Shown piece by piece: positions 1 through 7,247 of a stretch of 21,443 bases of DNA. The notes under the pieces were generated by a model. It saw only the letters and a list, made by a program, of their open reading frames with translations, had not been told where the DNA came from and made no database searches. Both the position numbers and the translations under genes were made by a program. The DNA is taken from positions 1-21,443 of the forward strand of contig DMAW01000010.1 of the NCBI GenBank assembly GCA_003446375.1, written 5' to 3'. The stretch comes from Eubacteriaceae bacterium (GTDB lineage: Bacteria > Bacillota > Clostridia > Eubacteriales > Alkalibacteraceae). How positions within the stretch are numbered: the first letter of the stretch is position 1; each line of letters begins with the position of its first letter.

Positions 1-53
1 CCCCGCGCCCCCCACAATCCACCCTCCTTCCCTACACGACGCCCTACCGATCT
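1..53. other. Illumina P5/read-1 adapter remnant (not genomic)
   Basis: Positions 21-53 align without gaps to the 33-base Illumina read-1 adapter (ending in CTTCCGATCT) at 29 of 33 bases. Positions 1-20 continue in the same register into the P5 flow-cell sequence at about 12 of 20. Mismatches are mostly changes to C, as expected for low-quality read ends. The match stops at base 53, the normal adapter-insert junction, and the aminopeptidase frame is family-like from base 54. I take this as untrimmed adapter at a contig end. The adapter sequence is from memory and the alignment was done by eye. Confidence 0.92.
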
Positions 54-1040
54 ATAACCACCCCTCTTGCAATGCACGGGACTATCGTAAAGGAAGACGG
101 ATCGGCAGTTAAAGTCTGCATAGGCGAAGATGAGAAAGATCCGGTGTTTTTCATCACTGATCTTCTGCCACATCTATCCAAGGACATGATGGGTAAAAAA
201 ATCGGAGAAGCTGTGGAAGGAGAAATGCTCAACCTTTTAATCGGCAGCATTCCTTGGGAAGACAAGGATGAAAAAGAAAGGTTCAAATATAATGTTTTGG
301 CAATTCTTCACGAAAAATACGGCATCGTAGAGGAAGACTTTACATCTGCAGAGCTTGAAATAGTCCCGGCGGGAAGAGCAAGAGATGCAGGCCTTGACAG
401 GAGCATGATCGGCGCTTACGGACAGGATGACAGAGTGTGCGCCTATACTTCCTTGAAGGCGATTTTTGATGCCGAAGAAAATAAAAAGTCTATATTTGCT
501 ATTTTTGCAGATAAAGAGGAGATAGGGAGTGTAGGAGATACAAGTATGAGCTCTAAGTTCTTTGAAAATTTCGTATACGAAATCCTTTCTCTGTCAGGGT
601 GCAAAAATCCCGACATGTCAATTAGGAGATCTCTGCAAAATTCCAAGTTTCTTTCAGCAGATGTCAATGCCGCAGTAGACCCTAATTTTGCTAACACTCA
701 TGACAAATTCAATGCAGTTTACCTTGGAGAAGGGGTTGCCATAACCAAGTACACAGGAGTCAGAGGCAAAAGCTCCAGCAATGATGCCCATGCAGAATTT
801 ATGGCAGAGATAAGAAAACTGTTCAACAAAAGCGATATATTGTGGCAGGTAGGCGAGCTTGGAAAAGTAGATATGGGAGGCGGCGGAACAATAGCTTTTA
901 TACCAGCGGCCTTGGGAATGGACGTAATCGACTGCGGAATAGGTCTTTTGAGCATGCATTCCCCATGGGAAATATCTTCAAAGGGAGATGTCTACATGTT
1001 ATACAAAGCTTTCAAGTCATTTTACGAAAGCGACATGTGA
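54..1040 (+). CDS. M18 family aminopeptidase, 5'-truncated
   Basis: Zinc metallopeptidase of the M18 (aspartyl aminopeptidase/aminopeptidase I) family, a cytoplasmic enzyme that removes N-terminal residues from peptides. About 329 residues are visible against roughly 450-470 for the family, so about 130 N-terminal residues are missing, including the first histidine ligand. The frame is open back to base 54 and reads ITTPLAMHGTIVKEDG, which resembles the usual TTIPLALHG segment, so the ATG at 72 is an internal methionine. Counting from that methionine, metal-site motifs are the Asp in GQDDRV (residue 120), the Glu pair in DKEEIGS (149-150), the Asp in SADVNA (197) and the His in SMHSPWE (296). 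The dimer and hydrophobic segments also look normal. It ends 13 bases before coaE and may share its transcript. The family is secure. The true start lies outside the window. Confidence 0.9.
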   Translation: MTTPLAMHGTIVKEDGSAVKVCIGEDEKDPVFFITDLLPHLSKDMMGKKIGEAVEGEMLNLLIGSIPWEDKDEKERFKYNVLAILHEKYGIVEEDFTSAELEIVPAGRARDAGLDRSMIGAYGQDDRVCAYTSLKAIFDAEENKKSIFAIFADKEEIGSVGDTSMSSKFFENFVYEILSLSGCKNPDMSIRRSLQNSKFLSADVNAAVDPNFANTHDKFNAVYLGEGVAITKYTGVRGKSSSNDAHAEFMAEIRKLFNKSDILWQVGELGKVDMGGGGTIAFIPAALGMDVIDCGIGLLSMHSPWEISSKGDVYMLYKAFKSFYESDM

Positions 1041-1053
1041 TGAGGGATAATAT

Positions 1054-1647
1054 ATGATCGTCATAGGAATCACCGGAGGAATAGGAACAGGAAAGAGCAT
1101 CGTATCTAAAATATTAAAAGAAGAGTTGAACCTGGATGTGATCGACGCGGATGAACTTGCCCGCAAGGCAGTGGAGCAGGGTTCATTAGGTCTGAAGAGG
1201 ATAACTGAAGAATTTGGCACAGAAGTCTTAAAAAAAGATAAAACTCTCGACCGCAAAGCCTTAGGGGATATAATATTCAATGATGAGAGCAAAAGAAATG
1301 CTTTAAATTCCATAGTGCATCCCGAAGTTGCCAGGCTTTATGCTGCAGAGATTGAAAAGTACAGATCTTTAAGAAGAGAGTATGTGATTTATGATTGTCC
1401 TCTTTTGATAGAAGCGTCACTTGCTAAAAAAGTAGATGTGGTTATTTTGGTGAGAGCTGACAGGCAGACGCAAGTTAGAAGAATAATGGAGAGAAATGGC
1501 GTAAGCATAGAAGAAGCTAACCGAAGGGTTGATGCCCAGATGCCGGGGGATGAAAAGGAAAAATATGCCGATATTATCCTCTGGAACGATGGATCTCTGG
1601 AAGAACTTAAAAGAGCGATTTTATCCATGTGGCGCAATTTATTCTAA
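1054..1647 (+). CDS. coaE: Dephospho-CoA kinase
   Basis: Catalyses the last step of coenzyme A synthesis, ATP-dependent phosphorylation of the 3'-hydroxyl of dephospho-CoA. The 197-residue protein is full length for the family. The P-loop GGIGTGKS is at residues 8-15, the DADELAR substrate segment follows near residues 31-37, and the VIYDCPLLIEA segment typical of CoaE is near residue 111. The ATG at 1054 has an AGGG Shine-Dalgarno about 8 bases upstream and follows the aminopeptidase stop by 13 bases, so the two genes are probably cotranscribed. The downstream tRNA has its own promoter, which starts within 10 bases of the coaE stop. No anomalies seen. Confidence 0.95.
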   Translation: MIVIGITGGIGTGKSIVSKILKEELNLDVIDADELARKAVEQGSLGLKRITEEFGTEVLKKDKTLDRKALGDIIFNDESKRNALNSIVHPEVARLYAAEIEKYRSLRREYVIYDCPLLIEASLAKKVDVVILVRADRQTQVRRIMERNGVSIEEANRRVDAQMPGDEKEKYADIILWNDGSLEELKRAILSMWRNLF

Positions 1648-1654
1648 AAGGTAC

Positions 1655-1683
1655 TTGTCATTTTTGGAGTTTGAGTTTATAAT
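1655..1683 (+). promoter_or_regulatory. Sigma-A type promoter for tRNA-Leu
   Basis: TTGTCA at 1655-1660 (5 of 6 to the -35 consensus), a 17-base spacer, and a perfect TATAAT at 1678-1683. Transcription would start near 1690, giving a leader of about 40 bases before the tRNA. Confidence 0.8.
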
Positions 1684-1731
1684 ATTTCTTGTACCTAAAA
1701 GCCGAGAGGCTATATATTATAAATTCATTGT

Positions 1732-1818
1732 GCGAGGGTGGCGGAACTGGCAGACGCGCATGCTTGAGGGGCATGTGGAAGAAATTCCGTGGGGGTTCAA
1801 GTCCCCCCCTTCGCACCA
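1732..1818 (+). tRNA. tRNA-Leu (anticodon GAG)
   Basis: Class II tRNA of 87 bases with encoded CCA. Acceptor strands GCGAGGG and CCTTCGC pair with one G-U. The anticodon stem CATGC/GCATG (1759-1763, 1771-1775) encloses the loop TTGAGGG, so the anticodon is GAG at 1766-1768, reading CUC and CUU. The long variable arm contains the GGAA/TTCC stem expected for tRNA-Leu, and the T-arm is GGGGG-TTCAAGT-CCCCC. CCA is at 1816-1818, followed at once by seven T residues. Confidence 0.97.
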
Positions 1819-1821
1819 TTT

Positions 1822-1843
1822 TTTTACCCAAAGACTGGTAAAA
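1822..1843. other. AT-rich hairpin between tRNA-Leu and lipB
   Basis: TTTTACC (1822-1828) and GGTAAAA (1837-1843) form a perfect 7-bp inverted repeat with an 8-base loop. It overlaps the T run after the tRNA and ends 25 bases before lipB. It may end or process the tRNA transcript. It may also overlap a weak extended -10 (TGGTAAAAT at 1836-1844) for lipB. Neither role is established. Confidence 0.35.
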
Positions 1844-1868
1844 TTTACATAATAAAGGAGCAATCCCT

Positions 1869-2549
1869 ATGAAAATGAACTTACTCGATTTAGGATTGAC
1901 TGAATACGGAAAGTGTCTGGAAACACAAAATAAGATAAGAGAGCTGCGAGAAAAAGAGCTTTTGATTGATACTTTGATTTTAACAGAGCATCAACCTGTT
2001 ATAACGCTGGGATGTAGAGGAAATGACGAAAACGTTCTGGCCGGCAAGGATATTCTCGACAGCATGGGGATAAATGTACATCCCAGCAACAGAGGAGGAG
2101 ATGTGACATACCATGGTCCGGGGCAAATAGTCGGATATCCTATAATCAATTTAAAAAAGGCGAATCTTAGTGCCAAAGACTATCTTGATAATCTATTAGA
2201 GCTTTTCATACAACTTTTGAAAAACGAATACGGCATAAATGCGCATAAGGAACACAAAGAGTATACCGGGGTTTGGATTGGAAAAGAAAAGATAACCGCA
2301 ATAGGGATACATGTAAAACACATGATAACCATGCACGGATTTGCGTATAATGTAAGTACGAACATGGATCACTTTAAACTGATAAATCCCTGTGGACTCA
2401 GCGACAGGACGCCTGTATCCCTTGAGATGCTTACGGGAAGAAAGATATCAATTGAAGATGCAAAGAAACAAGTGGTCGCGTATTTTGAAAAAATATATGG
2501 GGCTGAATTTGAAGAAATAACATTAAGCGAGGTAGAAAAACATGTCTGA
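1869..2549 (+). CDS. lipB: Octanoyl-[ACP]:protein N-octanoyltransferase
   Basis: LipB moves the octanoyl group from acyl carrier protein to the lipoyl domain of target proteins, the first step of endogenous lipoate synthesis. The 226-residue protein has the family signature NRGGDVTYHGPGQ at residues 74-86, the catalytic Lys in the KITAIG motif (K141) and the catalytic Cys in INPCGL (C175). ATG 1869 has AAAGGAG 8 bases upstream. The last 8 bases overlap the start of lipA, so the two genes are translationally coupled. They may be read from the tRNA-Leu promoter or from a weak local extended -10. The lipoylated target, for example glycine cleavage H protein or a 2-oxoacid dehydrogenase, is not in this window. 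Confidence 0.96.
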   Translation: MKMNLLDLGLTEYGKCLETQNKIRELREKELLIDTLILTEHQPVITLGCRGNDENVLAGKDILDSMGINVHPSNRGGDVTYHGPGQIVGYPIINLKKANLSAKDYLDNLLELFIQLLKNEYGINAHKEHKEYTGVWIGKEKITAIGIHVKHMITMHGFAYNVSTNMDHFKLINPCGLSDRTPVSLEMLTGRKISIEDAKKQVVAYFEKIYGAEFEEITLSEVEKHV

Positions 2550-3405
2550 AATCAAAAGAGAAGCAAAACCTGATTGGCTGAAGATACCATTTAGAAAAAC
2601 CGGCCATTCGGAAGAAGTTGAAAAATTGTTGAAAGATTTGGGTTTGAACACTGTTTGTGATGAAGCAAACTGTCCAAACCGAAGCGAGTGCTTCAGCAAG
2701 AAGCGAGCGACTTTCATGATTTTAGGAAGCGTATGCACTAGAAACTGCACTTTCTGCAACGTCACTAAAGGATCGCCAGGAAATGTAGATCCAATGGAGC
2801 CTGTAAATATCGGCAAAGCCATAAAAGAAATGAAAATGAAGCACGTGGTCATTACATCAGTAACAAGAGACGACCTTCCGGACGGAGGAGCAGGTCATTT
2901 TGCGAAGGTCATCGACGAAATCAAGAAGCGGGACAAGGAAGTTATAGTAGAGGTATTGATTCCTGATTTTGAAGGCTCGTATGAAGACTTGCGCACAGTG
3001 GTAGATGCAAAACCTCATATAGTAAACCATAATCTCGAGACGGTTCCTGAACTTTATGACGAAGTAAGACCTATGGCCCAATACGAAAGGAGCTTGGAGC
3101 TTTTGGAGAGGGTAAAGGAGATGAATCCTGAAATATATACTAAATCCGGGATAATGCTTGGACTTGGTGAGAAAAAACAACAGGTATTAAAAGTCCTTGA
3201 GGATTTAAAGAGCATAGGATGCGACTTTGTAACTATCGGACAATACCTAAGACCTTCTCAAAACCACCACGAAGTAGTGGAGTTCGTGCATCCGGATGTC
3301 TTTGAAGAATATAGGCTCATTGCGATAGATATGGGATTTAAATACGTAGCATCATCGCCTTTTGTCAGGAGCTCGTACAATGCGGAAGAAGCTTTGGGAA
3401 AATAG
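2542..3405 (+). CDS. lipA: Lipoyl synthase
   Basis: Radical SAM enzyme that inserts two sulfurs into protein-bound octanoate. The auxiliary [4Fe-4S] cluster motif C-x4-C-x5-C is at C39, C44 and C50. The radical SAM motif C-x3-C-x2-C (CTRNCTFC) is at C65, C69 and C72. The C-terminal RSSY motif, whose serine ligates the auxiliary cluster, is at residues 276-279. The 287 residues are normal length. The start lies inside the end of lipB (8-base overlap), which confirms a lipBA unit. No strong terminator follows: the nearby AGGCA-A-TGCCT repeat (3422-3432) has only a one-base loop and no T run. Confidence 0.97.
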   Translation: MSEIKREAKPDWLKIPFRKTGHSEEVEKLLKDLGLNTVCDEANCPNRSECFSKKRATFMILGSVCTRNCTFCNVTKGSPGNVDPMEPVNIGKAIKEMKMKHVVITSVTRDDLPDGGAGHFAKVIDEIKKRDKEVIVEVLIPDFEGSYEDLRTVVDAKPHIVNHNLETVPELYDEVRPMAQYERSLELLERVKEMNPEIYTKSGIMLGLGEKKQQVLKVLEDLKSIGCDFVTIGQYLRPSQNHHEVVEFVHPDVFEEYRLIAIDMGFKYVASSPFVRSSYNAEEALGK

Positions 3406-3433
3406 ATTTCGGACTGCGTAGAGGCAATGCCTA

Positions 3434-3462
3434 TTGTGTTAAATACTTAACCAAGTTATAAT
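3434..3462 (+). promoter_or_regulatory. Probable promoter for the HydS-module operon
   Basis: TTGTGT at 3434-3439 (weak -35), 17-base spacer, perfect TATAAT at 3457-3462. A second TATAAT at 3468-3473 has no matching -35. Transcription would start near 3469, about 24 bases before the first gene. The weak -35 would be compatible with activator control, but no operator is obvious. Confidence 0.6.
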
Positions 3463-3492
3463 GTAGATATAATTGTATTTGGGAGGAAATAT

Positions 3493-3843
3493 ATGAAGCT
3501 ATTTGAAATCAAAGATATTTTAGGTGCACAGATCCTTTGCGGCGAAGATAAACTAGGCGACGAAATATCCCTAGCATGCGGTTGCGACCTTATGAGCGAC
3601 GTGTTGAGATTTGCAAAAGAGGACGTAGTTCTTTTGACTGGTCTTACAAACATTCACGTTTTAAAGACAGCGGAGATGGCAAACATTCAATGCATCGTAT
3701 TCGTGAGGGACAAGACTCCTGCCGATGAAATAGTTCAGGAGGCGCAGGAACTAAACATGGTAATCATGAAAACAAAATTGCCTTTGTATGAAGCATGCGG
3801 CAAGCTCTACAAGGAAGGGCTTGGAGACAAATTATATGAGTAG
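3493..3843 (+). CDS. DRTGG-domain-like small protein (first of two)
   Basis: A 116-residue cytoplasmic protein resembling stand-alone DRTGG-domain proteins, which recur beside sensory [FeFe]-hydrogenase genes in anaerobes. It has an N-terminal KLFEIKDIL segment, a glycine/cysteine-rich turn (ACGCDLMSDVL, residues 28-38), then alternating strands and helices, with TGLTN where the family name motif would lie. It has no signal peptide or membrane segment. Biochemical function of the stand-alone domain is unknown to me, but small-ligand binding or protein interaction is plausible. ATG 3493 has GGAGG at 3482-3486. The end overlaps the next gene by 8 bases. A related protein is encoded at 5619-5948. 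Confidence 0.75.
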   Translation: MKLFEIKDILGAQILCGEDKLGDEISLACGCDLMSDVLRFAKEDVVLLTGLTNIHVLKTAEMANIQCIVFVRDKTPADEIVQEAQELNMVIMKTKLPLYEACGKLYKEGLGDKLYE

Positions 3844-4258
3844 CATCTATGAAATGGATTATAATGTTGGCAGCAGGGATTTTGCTGCTGCCGGAGATGC
3901 TTCCAGAAGCATAAAGAGGACGCTGCAGCAGATAGGGGTGGATACATCTGTAGTTAGAAGGATTGCCATTGCTTCTTATGAAGCTGAAATGAACATAGCG
4001 ATACATTCAAAAGGCGGAAAGATGCACTTGGCCGTCAACTCAGATAAAGTCGTAGTCGCAACAGAAGATTTTGGACCGGGCATTGAAAACGTTGACCTTG
4101 CGATGACTGAAGGATGGTCGACTGCCACTGATGAGATAAGAGAGATGGGCTTTGGCGCAGGAATGGGTCTTCCAAATATGAAAAAGTGCTCTGATGAATT
4201 TTCAATAGAGTCAAGTGTGCCCGAAGGAACCAGGATAAAAATGATATTTAAATTGTAA
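3836..4258 (+). CDS. RsbT/anti-sigma-factor-like ATPase (GHKL fold)
   Basis: Serine kinase or anti-sigma-type HATPase domain with no other domain. I place the start at ATG 3836 (140 residues), which has GGAG 9 bases upstream and overlaps the previous stop by 8 bases. A longer frame from 3788 would overlap 56 bases and has no better ribosome site. Visible boxes are the N-box (EMNIAIH), the G1 box DFGPGI and the G2 box GFGAGMGLPNM, with a final GTRIKMIF strand as in RsbT and SpoIIAB relatives. It probably phosphorylates a partner on Ser/Thr or sequesters one. The partner is not evident, since no STAS-domain or sigma-factor gene is nearby. Position suggests it relays the state of the adjacent hydrogenase-like protein. 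Confidence 0.85.
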   Translation: MSSIYEMDYNVGSRDFAAAGDASRSIKRTLQQIGVDTSVVRRIAIASYEAEMNIAIHSKGGKMHLAVNSDKVVVATEDFGPGIENVDLAMTEGWSTATDEIREMGFGAGMGLPNMKKCSDEFSIESSVPEGTRIKMIFKL

Positions 4259-4272
4259 AGATGGTGATTCAG

Positions 4273-5616
4273 ATGAATAACGAATACTACCACTCGGTGG
4301 TTTTGGATAAAAGCAAATGTAAAGGATGCACGACATGTTTGAGAAACTGTCCCACTCAAGCCATCAGGGTAAGAAACGGAAAGGCGACAATAATCAAGGA
4401 AAGGTGCATCGATTGTGGCGAGTGCATAAGGGTATGTCCTTACCATGCCAAAAATGCAGTCACAGACAAACTGGATATACTCAAAAATTACAAGTATACC
4501 GTTGCTTTGCCGGCGCCTACTACCATAGCCCAATTTAAAAAGAAAATCAGCGTTAACAGGATTCTTACCGCCTTAAAGGATATCGGGTTCGATGAGGTTC
4601 AAGAAGTTGCCTATGGTGCAGAGATAGTAGGAGAAGCTCTTAAGTATGAATTAATGGAGAAAGATGTAAAAAAACCCCTCATCTCATCTGCTTGTCCTGC
4701 AGTGGTTCGAATGTTACAGGTGAGATTTCCCGAGCTGATTGAAAATCTGGTCCATTTGGAATCGCCTATGGAGGTAACTGCAAGGCTGGTTCGCAAAAGG
4801 CTTAAAGAAGAGAAAGGGTTAAGGGACGAAGAAATAGGACTCGTTTTCATAACTCCATGTGCTGCAAAGGCCACGACTATCCACAGCTACATTCCTTGGG
4901 ACAATAGCCATTCGAGCATAGATGCGTCCATATCAATATCTGAAATATATCCTGAAATATTGGATAGAATAGATAAAGTCCAGGAGGAAGATCTTCAGCA
5001 TTCCACAGGAAGAGGGCTTATTTGGGCTCATACCGGAGGAGAATCCAGCTTCATAGCGGAAAAGCAGATAATAAATGTCGACGGCATACACAACGTGATA
5101 AGCGTGCTTGAGGAGATAGAAAACGGAAGACTCAGGGAATTGGACTTCTTTGAAGGGCTGGCGTGCATCGGAGGCTGCGTTGGAGGGTGCCTTACAGTAG
5201 AAAACACCTTTATCGCAAAGAAGAGGATAATGGACAGGTCATTAGACAGGAAAGCCGGTGATAATGACATAACCGATGAAATGATCAAAAGCGCTTATGA
5301 ATCAGGATTCCTTGATAGGGAGGGTAAAATATTTCCTATGCCGGAAACTCCTCTTGATCCTAATATAAAGGAAGCAATCAATAAAATGGAGACCATGGAC
5401 AAGATTGAAAAAACTCTTCCGGGAATTGACTGTGGGTCATGCGGCGCTCCGGGGTGCAGGGCTCTGGCAGAGGATATCGTAAGAGGACAGGCCAGTGAGG
5501 TGGATTGTATCTTTGTGTTGAGAGAGGCGATCAACGAGCTTTCTAAATTAATGTATGACTTGTCAGAAAAAGTAGTGCCTGTAATGAAAGACAAAGAAAA
5601 TGAAGGGAATGAATAA
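4273..5616 (+). CDS. hydS: Sensory-type [FeFe]-hydrogenase homologue (HydS-like)
   Basis: Iron-sulfur protein of 447 residues if ATG 4273 is used. That start has GGTGA at 4263-4267, whereas the ATG at 4261 has no ribosome site. Domains in order are a 2[4Fe-4S] ferredoxin domain (C16, C19, C22, C26 and C45, C48, C51, C55), a hydrogenase H-domain, and a C-terminal FeS domain (C387, C390, C395, C412) like that at the start of RnfB. The four cysteines that hold the H-cluster cubane are present: SSACPA (C141), TPCAAK (C196) and ACIGGC (C298, C302). The proton-transfer cysteine of catalytic enzymes (TSCCP) is alanine here, and the L2-loop glutamate (E361 in clostridial CpI) is threonine. No PAS domain is present, matching the short sensory class. 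I infer a sensor or slow H2-reactive protein, not a bulk hydrogenase. Cofactor loading would need HydEFG from elsewhere. Confidence 0.85.
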   Translation: MNNEYYHSVVLDKSKCKGCTTCLRNCPTQAIRVRNGKATIIKERCIDCGECIRVCPYHAKNAVTDKLDILKNYKYTVALPAPTTIAQFKKKISVNRILTALKDIGFDEVQEVAYGAEIVGEALKYELMEKDVKKPLISSACPAVVRMLQVRFPELIENLVHLESPMEVTARLVRKRLKEEKGLRDEEIGLVFITPCAAKATTIHSYIPWDNSHSSIDASISISEIYPEILDRIDKVQEEDLQHSTGRGLIWAHTGGESSFIAEKQIINVDGIHNVISVLEEIENGRLRELDFFEGLACIGGCVGGCLTVENTFIAKKRIMDRSLDRKAGDNDITDEMIKSAYESGFLDREGKIFPMPETPLDPNIKEAINKMETMDKIEKTLPGIDCGSCGAPGCRALAEDIVRGQASEVDCIFVLREAINELSKLMYDLSEKVVPVMKDKENEGNE

Positions 5617-5618
5617 CA

Positions 5619-5948
5619 TTGACTGTTAAAGACCTGTTGGAAACAAAAAAATTCAATCTTGAAAATGAAGGAGTTAATCTGGAAAATCCCATTGAAGATG
5701 TCTATATAGGAGACTTATTAAGCTGGGTAATGTCACATGCAAACAAAAAATGTGCGTGGATAACCGTTCAGACACATATGAACATCGTAGCCGTCGCTGT
5801 TTTGCTTGAGATGAGCTGCATAATATTGCCGGAGGATCTAAAGCCTGATGAGAATACTGCAAAAAAAGCCTTGGAGGAAGACATACCAATATTTAGCACT
5901 TCGTTAAATGCATATGAAATAGCATGCCTTTTTAAAGATATGATGTAG
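5619..5948 (+). CDS. DRTGG-domain-like small protein (second of two)
   Basis: A 109-residue protein starting at TTG 5619 with AGGGA about 10 bases upstream, 2 bases after the hydS stop, and ending 2 bases before the next gene. The MTVKDLLE start and the pattern of a DVYIGDLLSWVM segment followed by strand-helix repeats (AWITVQTHMNIVAVAVLL) match DRTGG-like proteins found in hydrogenase clusters. It appears to be a divergent relative of the 3493-3843 product, although direct identity is low. No catalytic motif is visible. The near-zero spacing implies fixed stoichiometry with the HydS-like protein and the PHP protein. Confidence 0.7.
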   Translation: MTVKDLLETKKFNLENEGVNLENPIEDVYIGDLLSWVMSHANKKCAWITVQTHMNIVAVAVLLEMSCIILPEDLKPDENTAKKALEEDIPIFSTSLNAYEIACLFKDMM

Positions 5949-5950
5949 TC

Positions 5951-6676
5951 ATGGATTTAAAAGCATTTGCAGTTGATCTGCATATACATTCATGTCTTTC
6001 GCCCTGTGGCGACATAGATATGACTCCAAACAACATAGTCAACATGTCTCTTTTAAAAGGCCTGGATGCCATAGGAATAGCCGATCACAATAGTGCCAAA
6101 AATCTACCGGGGATTGAGAAACTGGCTAAAGAGGCCGGCTTGACATTGGTGCCGGGAATAGAGGTAAATACCAAAGAAGAGATTCATGTACTGGCTTATT
6201 TTCAAAAGGTAGAGGATGCGCTCTTTGTTGGCGATAAGCTATATGAAAAGCTGCCGGATATAAAAAATAACGAGAAGCTCTTTGGCGAGCAGCTGGTTCT
6301 AAATGAATTTGATGAAGAAACCGGCAGAATCGAAAAACTTTTGATAAATGCAGTGGATATTTCTATTGAAGAATTGGGATATATGGTAAAAAGGTTAAAC
6401 GGAGTGATAGTGCCTGCCCATATCGATAGGCGAAGCTTTAGCATTATTTCAAATATTGGTTTCATACCTGATGAGCTAAATATAAAAACCGTAGAGCACT
6501 CATCATCCTATGTAAAGGGGCAGAATCCCTTGGTGGATATGATTTCTTCCGGATACAGGATCATAAGATCTTCTGATGCCCACTACCTTCATCAAATTTC
6601 AGAAAGAGAGTTTTTTATGCACTTGGAAGAAAATACTCCCGAAGCAATCATCAAGAAACTAATTGAGGGAAAGTAG
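5951..6676 (+). CDS. PHP-domain metal-dependent phosphoesterase
   Basis: The 241-residue protein carries the PHP metal site: DLHIHS with H11 and H13, DHNS with D45 and H46, PGIEV with E71, H79, PAHID with H157, and SSDAH with D209 and H211. PHP enzymes typically bind two or three Mn, Zn or Fe ions and hydrolyse phosphoesters such as nucleotides, histidinol phosphate or phosphopeptides. The substrate here is unknown. ATG 5951 lies 2 bases after the upstream stop with only a weak ribosome site, suggesting translational coupling. PHP genes of this type recur next to sensory hydrogenase genes, where a phosphatase or nucleotide-signalling role opposite the ATPases is plausible. Confidence 0.88.
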   Translation: MDLKAFAVDLHIHSCLSPCGDIDMTPNNIVNMSLLKGLDAIGIADHNSAKNLPGIEKLAKEAGLTLVPGIEVNTKEEIHVLAYFQKVEDALFVGDKLYEKLPDIKNNEKLFGEQLVLNEFDEETGRIEKLLINAVDISIEELGYMVKRLNGVIVPAHIDRRSFSIISNIGFIPDELNIKTVEHSSSYVKGQNPLVDMISSGYRIIRSSDAHYLHQISEREFFMHLEENTPEAIIKKLIEGK

Positions 6677-6701
6677 AAAGCAAATATGAATAGGTGATTA
6701 A

Positions 6702-7247
6702 ATGAAGGAACTTTCGCTACATGTGATGGATATAGTTGAAAATTCAATAAAAGGCCAGGCCACCCTGATAAAGCTCTCTATAAAAGAAGACATCCAAAAA
6801 AATCAGCTCAAGATAAGGATAGTGGACAACGGCAAGGGCATGCCTAGAAATGTCCTTGCAAAGGTGAAGAACCCTTTTGTAACCAGCAGGACTACCAGGC
6901 CTGTGGGTCTTGGGATTTCTCTGTTTGAGGCAGCAGCTAATCAGTGCGAGGGAAGCTTGGACATTTACTCAAAAGAAGGGCTCGGCACTGCTGTTGTGGC
7001 AAAGTTCAGATACGACCATATAGATAGGGCGCCCCTGGGAGATATGCCAAGAACCATAACATCCGTGGTCTTGGGGCTTGGGGATGCTGACTTGGTTTAC
7101 GAACATGCTCTTGGAGATAAGAAATTTACCATGGACACAAGAGAGATACGCCTTATGATAGGAGATAAGGTTCCGTTAGACAATATCCAGGTAGTCAGTT
7201 GGATTAAAAACTACGTTGAAGATGAATTAAAAGAGCTTTGTTCGTGA
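6702..7247 (+). CDS. Stand-alone HATPase_c protein (histidine-kinase-like)
   Basis: A 181-residue protein. Residues 1-102 form a GHKL ATPase domain with N-box DIVENSIKGQA (10-20), G1 box DNGKGMP (42-48) and G2 box RPVGLGISLF (66-75), ending GTAVVAKF. No phosphoacceptor (DHp) helix, sensor or membrane segment is present. The last 80 residues form an unassigned domain (DRAPLGDMPRTITSVVLG and following). ATG 6702 has AGGTGA about 6 bases upstream. It is the last gene of the module. Its final codons form the left arm of the operon terminator and its stop lies in the loop. It may act with the RsbT-like ATPase on a shared partner, but no response regulator is encoded nearby. Confidence 0.85.
   Translation: MKELSLHVMDIVENSIKGQATLIKLSIKEDIQKNQLKIRIVDNGKGMPRNVLAKVKNPFVTSRTTRPVGLGISLFEAAANQCEGSLDIYSKEGLGTAVVAKFRYDHIDRAPLGDMPRTITSVVLGLGDADLVYEHALGDKKFTMDTREIRLMIGDKVPLDNIQVVSWIKNYVEDELKELCS

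Noticed and set aside
1529..1852. Plus-strand open frame running through the coaE end and tRNA-Leu
   Set aside because: It is out of frame with coaE and contains a complete tRNA, so it cannot be a real protein gene.
3422..3432. AGGCA-A-TGCCT as a terminator after lipA
   Set aside because: A one-base loop cannot form a stable hairpin and no T run follows.
4261..4272. ATG 4261 as the hydS-like start
   Set aside because: It has no Shine-Dalgarno, while the GGTGA needed for ATG 4273 lies across it.
3976..4533. Minus-strand open frame (185 codons) over the ATPase and hydS start
   Set aside because: It spans two well-supported plus-strand genes and shows no domain or ribosome site.
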